A stretch of 64,000 nt of DNA from Strix aluco (lineage: Eukaryota; Chordata; Aves; Strigiformes; Strigidae). Position numbers and translations under genes: made by a program. Of the stretch, positions 35,444 to 46,100 are shown one piece after another (position 1 is the stretch's first letter; each line of letters opens with the position of its first letter). Under the pieces are notes generated by a model. That model made no database searches, was not told the DNA's origin, and saw nothing but the letters and a program-made list of their open reading frames with translations. The stretch covers positions 40,066,180-40,130,179 of the forward strand of contig NC_133932.1 of NCBI RefSeq assembly GCF_031877795.1, given 5' to 3'.

Positions 35444-35465
35444 GCCCCAATTTTTAAATTGGGGC
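35444..35465. repeat. 22-bp palindrome, 10-bp perfect arms
   Basis: The arms gccccaattt and aaattggggc are exact reverse complements separated by two T residues. The palindrome lies about 70 bp past the TRAPPC10 AATAAA. It could form a DNA cruciform or, if transcribed, an RNA hairpin. Its function is unknown. Confidence 0.8.
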
Positions 35466-35687
35466 AAAAATTTCAGTATGATGTGATACTTGAACAGTCA
35501 ACCTTTCATCATAAAGGCTTAGTGTAATTATTAATGATTAGAGGCCAGACTTCCGCATTCATGATGGAAGAAAGAGGTTGGTTTGATATAGGAAAGCTTG
35601 CAGATGTAGAATAATTGTGAAGCAAAGTTAAAACATGTAACTTAAAGAATTTCATTATTTATATCTGAAATGTAAATACAAAAATTG

Positions 35688-35703
35688 TAAAAAAAAAAAA
35701 AAA
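35688..35703 (+). repeat. poly(A) tract
   Basis: A run of about 16 A residues between the TRAPPC10 3' end and the PWP2 promoter. No CR1 tail precedes it. Confidence 0.85.
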
Positions 35704-36833
35704 GTGTAATTTTTGTGAATGTTGCAAATCCACCTGTGACTGGAAAAATTACAACTCCTTCTGATGTCCTGCTTCTGATACTGAAACTTGTGGATTTAAT
35801 GTGAGAATGACCTTTTCTACTTGCAGATCTATAATGGTGCGTTGTCAACAGACTCCACAGAGGAAAACTGTCCCATATCAAATACTTGTCGGTAAAACTA
35901 AAGTGAGAAACTGCTCATTAGACAAGTTCATTGTTTTTTTTTTTCTAAACTCAGGTTCTGTTAAATTATAAAGGGGAAGAAAAAAACAAACCCTCTTTCC
36001 AAAAAGAATTGCAATTAAGTTGAAAAGTAGGCACTCTGCACTGGTCTAAACATTTTTTAAAATTAATTTTTATTTTAAAAAACCAGTACGTCTAAATGGA
36101 TGTATAAAGTAGACCTGCTAGCTGAAAATGTTCTTGTTTATGCATCTTCTTTCTGTGAAGGAATGCCCTTTCTCTGTGGAAATCATACCATTTTATTCTG
36201 GATAAAACCCAAAGCATCATTTAGTGCAAATGACTGCTGGAATTGACTGGAAAAGGTAACAAGTTAGTGACTTTGACACTGCAGGTATTATAATTAATTC
36301 CATTTTCATGGTTTGCTATTAAATCATTTTTCACATTGTTCTGTAATATACTGTTAGATTAAACCATTGTACTAAGATTGTTTAATGAAATTGTAAGCGT
36401 TACAGTTCTAAATATACATGTTTTAAAAAATCAACTTCTCTGCTGCGGTAACTTCTCCTGTTTTCCTTGTTTGAAGGAGTGATTGTTTCATCTATTTTGG
36501 CCAAAGCTATTTAAGCAGAAAATATTTTCTAAACTCCAAGGCGGAGTCATATATAGGATAAGGGTCTGCAGCGTCCTATGCCGGTGTGTGACCGGGCTTG
36601 CCGCTTTCTGGGACCAGCCGGGCCAGGGCTGCTGCTCTTCCACTTTCGAGTGTCCCCGCTGCCGCCGGCGAGGCTCACGGACGGTGCCTGGGCTCCCCTC
36701 TTTGTTTCTGCTCCCGCTCCGGCTCCCCGGGATCCCGTCGCGGCCAAGCGCCGCCAGCCTGAGGCGAAGCGTTACCGGCGGCCGGAGCACGCGCGGCGCC
36801 GGCGGCAGAGGCCGGGGGCGGGCCGGGCCACAG

Positions 36834-36845
36834 CGCGCATGCGGA
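36834..36845. promoter_or_regulatory. NRF1-like site (one mismatch)
   Basis: The sequence CGCGCATGCGGA matches the NRF1 consensus YGCGCAYGCGCR at all but one position. It lies about 325 bp upstream of the PWP2 ATG. It is a motif match only. Confidence 0.4.
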
Positions 36846-37066
36846 GAAGGGGAGACCGATCCTACCGGAGGGGCTGGTGCTGGGGGCCCGCCTGTCTGGC
36901 ACCGGTTCCCCGCGCCACCTCGCACCCCCGGAGCGGAGGGGAGGGTGGGCCGGTGTCTGCCCCACTCCCCGGCCCGGCCACCCGCCCGCCGCCGGCGGCT
37001 TCGCCCCCATCAATGGTCCGGCCCGGCCCCGCCCCCTGCAGGAGGCCTCCACCGCCGCCTCCCCGG

Positions 37067-37076
37067 GCGCATGCGC
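37067..37076. promoter_or_regulatory. PWP2: NRF1-type palindrome GCGCATGCGC
   Basis: This is a perfect palindromic NRF1 core 94-103 bp upstream of the PWP2 ATG, inside the CpG island. NRF1 sites are common in promoters of ribosome-biogenesis and mitochondrial genes (established knowledge). Use at this locus is inferred. Confidence 0.55.
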
Positions 37077-37152
37077 GGGCTCGCCCCGCGCTCGCCCCCG
37101 CGCTGCCGTCGCTCCGTGGTCCCGCGTGCCCGCAGCGGCTCCGCGCGCTCCT

Positions 37153-37158
37153 CACGTG
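37153..37158. promoter_or_regulatory. PWP2: CACGTG E-box immediately upstream of the PWP2 start codon
   Basis: A canonical MYC/MAX or USF-type E-box lies 11 bp before the ATG at 37170. MYC drives many small-subunit processome genes, so the site is plausible for PWP2. Binding cannot be seen from sequence. Confidence 0.5.
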
Positions 37159-37169
37159 GGGCTGCCGCC

Positions 37170-37187
37170 ATGAAGTTCGCGTACCGG
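37170..37187 (+). CDS. PWP2: PWP2 exon 1 (coding part, six codons)
   Basis: This reads MKFAYR and then splices at gtgagt. The coding part is only 18 bases. The ATG follows gctgccgcc, which is both a strong Kozak context and a partial YY1-like site. Confidence 0.93.
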
Positions 37188-40100
37188 GTGAGTGCCCGGC
37201 GGCAGCTGCCGCCGCCCTCTCCCTGCTCCTTTAACCGCCCCCTGTTTCTTATTTTCAGTTCCCCTCCTCCCCTCGCAGTTCTCGGGCCTGCTGGGCACCG
37301 TGTACCGCCGCGGGAACCTCAGCTTCACCCGCGATGGCAGCGCCCTCATCAGCCCCGTCGGGAACAGGATCTCCGTCTTCGACCTGAAGAAGTAAGCGAG
37401 CCCCAGCGCCCTCCTCTCCTCCGCTCGGCCGCCCCAGGCCGCCGGCCTCGCTCTCCGCCAGCCCCGGCTGCCTGGGCCGCCTGCCGGCGGGGAGGCGACG
37501 GGAGGGCCTGGTGCCTCCAGCACGGGTTTTTTTGAGGGGGGGAAGTAAAGCTGACGGGAGGTTGTGGAGGCCGACCCGCAAGGCGGCACGGCGCTGCCAG
37601 GGCCGCCTTGTCCGTAGTGCGTGTGGGGAACCGCGTGCCGTGCTGGGGGGTGTGGGAGTGCAGCTGGCATGGGCTGGGGTTCTCAAGAATGTTTTGCCTT
37701 CTAAAATATCCTGAAAAGTTTCTGGCTTAGCGTTAAAAGGTAGAAGCCTGCCTAGCAAAGTAACTGGTGAGGTGTTGCACGGTGCAGATTTTCTGTATGT
37801 AGGCAGGTCTGTGGGCAGAATAGTATAAGGGGTACGTAATGATGTGTTTTAGAAACAAAGAGGGGAAAAATAGTTTGTATATGACTTAGTCATACGGTTT
37901 CTTCGTGTGTTTCTCTCTTGTACTGTCTCTCCTGTATGGCAAAGCTTAGGCTGTCATTGCCTTTTCCTATAGGCCAGAGTTATGATTGATGCTCGTTATG
38001 CTGGTATTCTGCTCAGGAACCCATCTCTTATGTAGTTTGTATTTATGGGATTGTGACGGCCAAAGAAAGTTGTGGGGGTTTTACATCTAAGTTGATTCAG
38101 TGGCTTTAACATAGGTATCAAATCGTATTTCGTTAATACCAAAGATGACTGTTATTTTTACATCCTTGTACCCAATTTACTGTTTTATCTTTTTCTTGTA
38201 GTAATAAGTGTGAGACACTCCCGTTGGCTACACGGCTTAATATTGTGTGTGTGGGGCTCTCTCCAGATGGAAGTCTTGCCATACTGATTGATGAAGGTAC
38301 TTTCATAAAGGAAGTATTTGTTTTATAAAAGAATTAAATAAAAAATACAGCCTGAAGAAGAAAGTCTGTAGTGCTTGGTGTTCAACATTAACACAAACAG
38401 CCTACTTTGAAAATTATGTTAGAATTTCAGGGGAAGGTGTCTTTATTTACAGAATTTACAAAAAACTTATTTACAGAATTTAGAAAGTCGATTTGTAATT
38501 TTGATTGTATTTTTCTTCTTAACAATATTAAGCACTATCTTGAAAAGTTTCTGAGAAGGTACTTTTTTTTTTTTCCCCTCTAAGTAAAGAAACTGAGCTT
38601 GCTAGGGTTACAGTTTCTTTGGAAACTGGATTATTTCCATTATCCTTCTTTTTCTGCCCTTACAGAGGGAGCTGCCTTGCTTGTCAGTTTGATCGGTAAA
38701 TGTGTGATACATCAATTTTATTTTCACAAGCCAGTTCACAGTGTCAGCTTTTCCCCTGATGGCAAGTAAGTAAAATGTGCATGCTTTAGAACAAAGCAAC
38801 AGAAAGTACCCCGTAAAGTAACTGTAATTATTAAGGCATTCTAACCAATCTGGGGATTATACCTGTTGATTAACGTAGGGGACATTTTGAGCTGATCACA
38901 GTCACTTTATCTGTAAAGTTGAGAGGGGAGGAAAAAAGGAAAAGCAAAGCCTTGGAAACAGATACTAGCTGGAAAGTTGCCTGTTACAGATGTCTGTGGT
39001 GGAACTCTTAGAAACACAGAAGATTTGCTATGAGTCTTAACTGTTCTTGCATATTGTAGGCAAGGTGAAAGAGCCCACGGTGTGGGGTGGGACAGGTAGT
39101 GCTGCAGAGCTGCATGATGGCACTTAGGATGGTGCAGTTTCACTGCTGACTTGGGTTAGTGTTAGACAACTGTGATACTGAAAGAGGCAGTTCTCTGAAT
39201 TGAGTGCTGCTTTTTATGTCCCTTATATTTTAACTGCATGGTCACAGATCCAAAGTGTGGTGACATAAATGTTAGTAGTGTCAGAAGGTTGAGAGGAAAA
39301 AGTATGGCATTCCCTTTTGGTGGCATTCCTCAGTTGGATTGACTTAAAGTGATCACGAATGAGGTTTTTTTGAAAGTTGGAGTTGCAGTTTTGTGTTAGG
39401 GCAATAATACTGGCAACGGGACCAGATTAGAGGATATGTGTGTCAGGGGTGCAGGTGCTTTGTGTTTGTTAAAATGGCTGGTATATGCAGGTGAAGAGAG
39501 GTTGAAATAGAGTAATCTGTTCTGAATGTTTGAACTTTTCCTTCCTTTGTGAGAATTAGAGAATAAATATTGCCTTATACAATATATGGGATTTTTACTG
39601 AAGGTTTTCTGTCTTATGATCCATAAGGTATACCTGCATTCATGAAGTTGAGGGATAATATCAATCTGCAACTGATTTTTTTTTTTTAATTCAAAACCAA
39701 CCCATATTTATCACTTCAGTAACACAGAAATCTTTTTGACATTGTTTTGTTTTGTTGTATTGCAGACTGTACTGAATAATCTTTTGGTTTAACAGCTTTG
39801 TGTGCAATTATGATTTTTTTCCCCCCATATGACAGGAAATTTGTGATTACAAAAGACAATGTTGCCCTTATGTACCACGCTCCTGGGAAGAAACGAGAAT
39901 TTAATGCGTTTGTTCTGGACAAAACTTACTATGGTCCATATGATGAAACAACTTGTATCGACTGGACTGATGATTCCAAGTGAGTCATTAAACTAAAGCA
40001 CTGTCTACCTGCTCACATTATTAAAATTTGTATGCATGTTATAGTCCATTTTCTTTTCTCTAAAGTGCTGTACTAGCTTTAAAAATTCTTTTTGGCTCTT

Positions 40101-43100
40101 CTGTTTCTCATTCTATCTTGAATTATAATTAGGCAGACTTGAAAGTATAAAATATGCATGTATTAGGGATCAACAGTGCATTCTTGCTTGAAAATATCTA
40201 GTTATCCATATAAAGAAAATATCTTAGGAATGTGACCTTTTGAATCTATTCAATCCCATCTACCTTTGCTAGAGTTGCCAACCTCAATTTACAACTCTAT
40301 TATGTGTAAAATTACTTTTAAAGTGGCGACTGGTGTTTTCCTGCTCAGAACATTCTCCACTCAGTGGAGTTTTGCAAACCAGTGTTCGAATTCAGATTTT
40401 CTTTTCTTTTGTAGGTGTTTCGCAGTAGGGAGCAAGGACATGTCTACATGGGTGTTTGGAGCAGAACGATGGGCAAACTTGATCTACTACTCACTTGGAG
40501 GGCATAAGGATATAATAGTAGCCTGCTTTTTTGAAGAGAACAGTCTAGATGTATGTATAATCACACAGCATTCTTGAATTTTAATATTAAAATATTTGAA
40601 GTAGAATCTTATGTGTAGGTAAAGATGCTGACTATTTTGAGAATATCTCAGAATTTTAAAAATATGTAATATGTCTCTCAGCTCCTCTGCTGTGATCGAG
40701 AGTTTACAATTCCATGAACGTTTGAAGAAGTAAACTTTAGAAGGATAGTAAGTTATTTAAAATTTCTCCCCCCAAAAGTTATAATTTTAAATATGAAAAA
40801 ATTAATTAGCTCTAATGCCAGCTGATAATCAAATTGGCTTTGGTCTTTTCAAAAATTATCTGAGGGCAGGTAAAGTAAATTGCCAGTTCTCAGGACATGT
40901 GAATTTTCCAGATCAAAGCACTTTGAATTCTAGAGGACTAAGTGATGTATTATCCTAATGGTAGAGTGCAGACTTGCTAACCCTTCTGTGAGTCTATATT
41001 CATAACAAGACAGCAGAGTACAAACCAGAGGTATTACACAATAATTGTGTGTTTGTGTGTTTGTATTCTAGCTGTACACAATTAGCCAGGATGCAGCTCT
41101 CTGTGTGTGGCAGTGTGATACAGAGCTTGATGGTTTGAAACCCATGCCCCCAAAAGATGCAGCTAGGGAAAAGAATGCAGAAGAAAATGATGAAGAGTTT
41201 CTTGAAGAGCCAAAGGGTGAAGAAATTCATGGGAAAGCCAATCCAAATGAACAAGAGACTAGACATAAGGTTAAATATTCACGTGTTGCAAAGTAAGTGA
41301 TTTTCAGATTTCCGAAGACAGAATTGCTATGGGGATTTACTGTATTGGGCTTTTTTCACCTTTTATCACGCATTCAAAGCACTATAAAAGTCTGCCCAGG
41401 TTTAGTAATTTACTACAGATCCCATTTTAAATAGTTTCGGTAGAACACCTGCTTGTCTTACCTTTATATGAAGGGCAATACCCTCCGCCTTCAGAATAAC
41501 AAGTCAGTGTAATTTTAATAATGTAAGAAATACTGACATGTGGTGTACGTGTTACTGTTTGAAACTCGAAAAGTGTAATGAGATCTTTAGTAAAGTATCC
41601 TCTTAAGTCTGGAGGCTTTGAGCTCTTGCAAGAAGAGAGTGGTTGACTTCAACAGGTGACAACAGCTACTTGGAGATGTCTTGCTGAAGGATCTCCCTAT
41701 CTGTCCACATCAAAGGAAGTGTGACTGACAAAGAATAATCCAGTTTTAAGATAGTCACAGCATTTAGCTTTGCTTGAGGAGGGGTAATGCTCATAGGCAA
41801 TCTCTTGTCAGTGGAGTGAGGGACAGATGGGATGCATGTAGGGGCCAGTTGGGAACACTCTATATCAGGCTTCTGTTCTGTCTCTCTGACTGTAAAGGAG
41901 GTATAAAGAAAGTCCCACACCCCAGCCCAGGTTGAAATTAGCCATAGTGAACATCACTTTCAGACTGAAGGAATTCGGAGTATACAACTGTTGAATAATG
42001 TTCGGATGCTCTTTTATTTGACTGTCATGTGGTGGTTCTCTGTTTAATTCCAGTAAGAAATACAGCTACAGAGAAACTGAGAAGACCTTCTCCAGTAGGC
42101 ATATAGTATTTACGACTATTGCTTCGATTCCTTACTCTGTAAGAGGACTCGCATATAGAAGGTTAACCAGTGAATTCACGGGAGCCATCCATATCGGTAT
42201 TAGATGATCAGAAGGGAAATGCACAGGGCAGTTCCTCTGAGGTTAACTTTTGGTCCCTTTCGTTCCATGTGATCAGGTGTCACTTCTGATAATCAGATTA
42301 CTGTAGCAGCTGTAAACATTGGGGAAAAGAACAGAATTAGCTTTCACTAGCTAAAGTACATATATTTGGCAATTTCTGGAACTGCTGCTTTTTAGTTTTA
42401 TTGTAGGATACCTTGATCAAAATATTTGACCTATACTGAAATGCAGTTATAACAGCGTACTTTTCTTTCATGTGCTATTTGCTTCTTTCTTATTTCTTTG
42501 ATGCCAGGTATTTTTTCAATAAAGAGGGAGACTTTAATAACCTGACATCTGCAGCCTATCACAAGAAAACACACCTTTTAGTCACTGGTTTTGCCTCTGG
42601 AATCTTTCACCTCCATGAGCTTCCAGAGTTCAATCTGATCCACTCCTTGAGGTGAGGTACAGGGTTGTGTTGCTTTTTGGGTTGGTTTTGTGTGTGGAGT
42701 ACGTTTTGGGGGAGGAGGGTGGTTCTTGTTTGTTTGACTGAGAGTACACCATGCTTAGTAGTGAAGGATGAATAATCAGAGCAGAAAAATGTTAAAACAT
42801 GAATATCTAGTATTGTAACTTCTGGAAAGGCAGAGTCATAGTTACTTATGTGATAAATACCGTACAACTCCATTCCATAATTTACAGTGGAAAAGTGAGG
42901 TCTGAATGAGGAACTCCTCAGTAGTTAGTTGTTGGCTATAGATTTCTTCAATGCTTTGGACTTTGTTTTCAGCTTGTTTGTAGAAAATAAAGATAATACC
43001 TGAAAAAGTTCTTCATATGCAAAATTATTTTACAATCTATAAATTGTCTCTAATTTTAAAAATCATAATTCTTTTCCATTGCTGTATGATGTTAGCTAAA

Positions 43101-46100
43101 GAATGTGTAGTTTTCCCTGTACAAAAAAAAAAAAATTTTTTTTTAATGTGGGGAGCTTTACTACTCTGCTGGCAAGTACAGCTTTGTTTGGGATGTAGAT
43201 ACTCTGTCTTCATTCCAAATATATACTCTGCCTTCATTCCAAATAAGGCAGTATTGTCTGTTTAATGTTTTTTAGTGTAATAAAGGAAAGAATTAATATG
43301 TGGCTTTTGGTGTTACAGTGATACAGATGTTCAGTAAAGTAATGAAAGAACTTGCTTGAACAGAGCTAATAAACATTAGGTTTGAAGTTTTATCACACAA
43401 GGCATGAAAACGCAAGTTTGTTTATTGGGTGATTCTCTTCCTTCAGTATTTCAGATCAAAGGATAGCTTCTATTTCTATCAACTGTACTGGTGACTGGAT
43501 TGCCTTTGGATGTTCAGGTTTGTAAGTTTTGTCTGTGTTCGTGGAAAAACGAGGAACGTTGTGGGCGTGCAAGCCCAAAAAATTCCTCTGACTCATCTTG
43601 ACTCCAAATGTTAAAGTTTTGTTAATAATTTATAGTCTCATCTCTGTAGTGTCTAGATGTAGTAAAGCAAGTATCTCTAATCTATTTCTCCTGACAGAAT
43701 TCTTGTGGTTCAGGAAAATACTTTGTTGACAAAGGAAAAAGGTGTATGTTTCATATATGAAAACTCTAGCACAATTGGGATAAAGCCCATATCCCTTGTA
43801 GTTTATAATATGCTTTAATTCTGGGCCCAGTCAACTTGTGGCACATGCCATTTTACAAAGCTGCCTGGTTGTTCCAGCATTCCCACTCGGTCCATAATGG
43901 TTTGCATGGTAACCAAGATTATACCTTTCTATGTAGCCCTGCTTTTCTTTCCAGTGTATCTATCAGCTGTTTGATAGCACTGCTGTTCTAGCATTGAGAA
44001 TGTTAATCCATGTAACAGCTCCTGGCTGCTGAGGAAAGTTGCCTTGAATTTATAAAAGGGAAAGGGATTTTATTAGGATTGATAGCTGCACGGCACAACC
44101 TGTCTGCATCAACTGTTTTGGGTTTTTTTTTTTGACAATGCAGTTGTGTTTTGTGGCTTGCATTTTCAGGGTCATTGTATTCATAATTCTGGTTAATCCT
44201 TTTCATGCGTTTTCAGGTTTGGGTCAGCTGCTGGTGTGGGAATGGCAAAGTGAGTCCTACGTGCTGAAGCAGCAGGGGCATTTCAACAGCATGGTTTCAT
44301 TAGCGTATTCTCCAGATGGACAATACATAGTAACTGGAGGCGAGGATGGGAAAGTAAGTGAGGCAGTATTACTGAAATATGAACTCTTAATAACATAGTA
44401 AGCAGCTTGAATTTCCATTTTATGTAAAAAGCTCTGTTATGATAACTGATACATATTTTTCTTAATACGAAGTCAATAATTTTTTGTCCTCGCTTTTCTT
44501 AAATGTTTTTATTTTTCTCTCTAGAGCATATTTTGATTTACTATTATGGGTATTCTCTGCAAATTGCATAACTTATGATTTTTTAATTATAGATGCTGTC
44601 ACCATACACACAAAAAGATGTAATTCATCAGATACTAATTTATATATGCTTGTGGTGGTTCCATGATGTTTTGGGATGAATGAACTTCAGTCACCCAAAT
44701 TCATGCCCTTTTAATAATTGGTTTTGATGTGAAATTAATTTCAAATTATTTATAAAAGTGCAATTCCTAAACAGATTTTTCTGAAATGTGCCATTGCAGC
44801 AGCTTGTTATTTAAAAGAAAAATTAGCTTCTCATGGATGACTTGTATTGAAATGATAGGCTGTGTATACAGATACAGTATTTTGTAGAGTAATTCCACAA
44901 TTTCTTGGCACATAAATGGGGAAAAGATAGTATCTTATTTCCTATCAAAACTTCTGAATGTCAGAAGAAGACCTGGCACTTCATGGTTTCTGTCATTTTG
45001 ATTCAAAATTGGCCAGACCCCAGAAGTCTCAAACTGCAGATAGCTGAACACATAACATTTTTGTTTGGGGAAAAAAAGATTGAAATATCATCTCAACTGT
45101 AGCTTCTGGAATGGCTTCACAGTTGGTTTTGAATTTGACAGTTGTCCTATCTGTGGACAGTACAGAGCTTGGGAGCCCAAGATTCTCACAAAGTGCTATA
45201 GCTTTCCTTGAAAATTAATTGTGTTTCCAAATTTTTTGTCTATCTCCACTTATATTTTCATGTTGTATATGTGTCTTTAGGGTTTTAATGGTAAGCTACG
45301 GCCTGTTTGCTTCACTTGCACAGAATTCCTTACTGATAGTAAAGTCTTTTATTCTGTTGCAGAATTCTAGGACTAACTTTTCTTTACTCTTCTGCTGCCT
45401 TATACTTTCTCTCTGAACTGATGATGAAGATTCTAAGAAGGTTTTTCCTGTCTCTTGCAGGTGAAAGTGTGGAACACTTCAAGCAGCTTTTGTTTTGTCA
45501 CTTTTACGGAACACACCAGTGGTGTAACTGCTGTAACTTTTACTTCCAATGGTTATGTCATTTTGAGTGCTTCCCTAGATGGAACTGTGCGTGCCTTTGA
45601 TCTACATAGGTAACTCTTCATAAAGCTTTTGTGTCTCAGTTTTCATCTTTCACCCCCCAAAATACAGCAAAGTGCTGACCGCTTGTTTCAAGTTGAAGTT
45701 GCACAGTATGAGTACTGCTTTACTCTTTGTTCAGCCTTTGATTCAAATTTGGATAGTAATTAGGAATCCTCTCACTCCATCCAGTTTCTGTGAAGAAAAT
45801 TCTGGAAGAACTTTTCTCAGAGAAGCTGGCTCTACTACTCAAATGGGGAGAAGGCGCCTGTCTAACAGATTGTTTGCTATAGTTTTAGCGGTTGAACCAT
45901 TATAATACAGCTGTGTACAGAACTGGATGTGTAAAAAAGCTCATGTTTTCTAAAGAATGGACATGTGCTATGTAATAGAAGAAAGCTCTTCTGTTTGACT
46001 GGTTTTGGCTGTTACTTCTGCAGGGTTGTTAATACCTTTTTTGAATCTTGGAATCATGCTGACGTGTCTTAATTTTATACAAAGAATATTTTTTTCTGTA

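Larger units (their letters stand above)
35396..36570. other. spacer between TRAPPC10 and PWP2
   Basis: AT-rich sequence holding the 22-bp palindrome, a poly(A) run and a possible distal ATTAAA at 36318. No gene or mobile element is recognised. The boundary to the CpG island is sharp. Confidence 0.7.
36571..37660. promoter_or_regulatory. PWP2: CpG island spanning the PWP2 promoter, exon 1 and exon 2
   Basis: Base composition flips from AT-rich to strongly GC- and CpG-rich near 36571 and back after about 37660. This is a typical TATA-less housekeeping promoter island. It contains GC boxes (GGGGCGGG at 36815, CCCCGCCCC at 37027), NRF1-like sites and an E-box. The flanking TRAPPC10 3' end leaves PWP2 as the only gene it plainly serves. 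Confidence 0.9.
37392..43446 (+). other. PWP2: PWP2 introns 2-8
   Basis: The introns are 37392-38201, 38297-38665, 38766-39835, 39980-40414, 40551-41071, 41293-42507 and 42652-43446. The CpG island extends into intron 2. Intron 8 holds the tandem duplication and an A/T run. I see nothing else. Confidence 0.75.

Noticed and set aside
36548..36557. TATA-like catatatagg upstream of the CpG island
   Set aside because: It is more than 600 bp before the PWP2 ATG, outside the island, and CpG-island housekeeping promoters are generally TATA-less.
36483..37535. A 350-codon plus-strand open frame (and several minus-strand ones) across the CpG island
   Set aside because: High GC removes stop codons. 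The frame has low-complexity Pro/Arg/Ala composition, overlaps PWP2 exons 1-2 in another frame, and has no recognisable domain.
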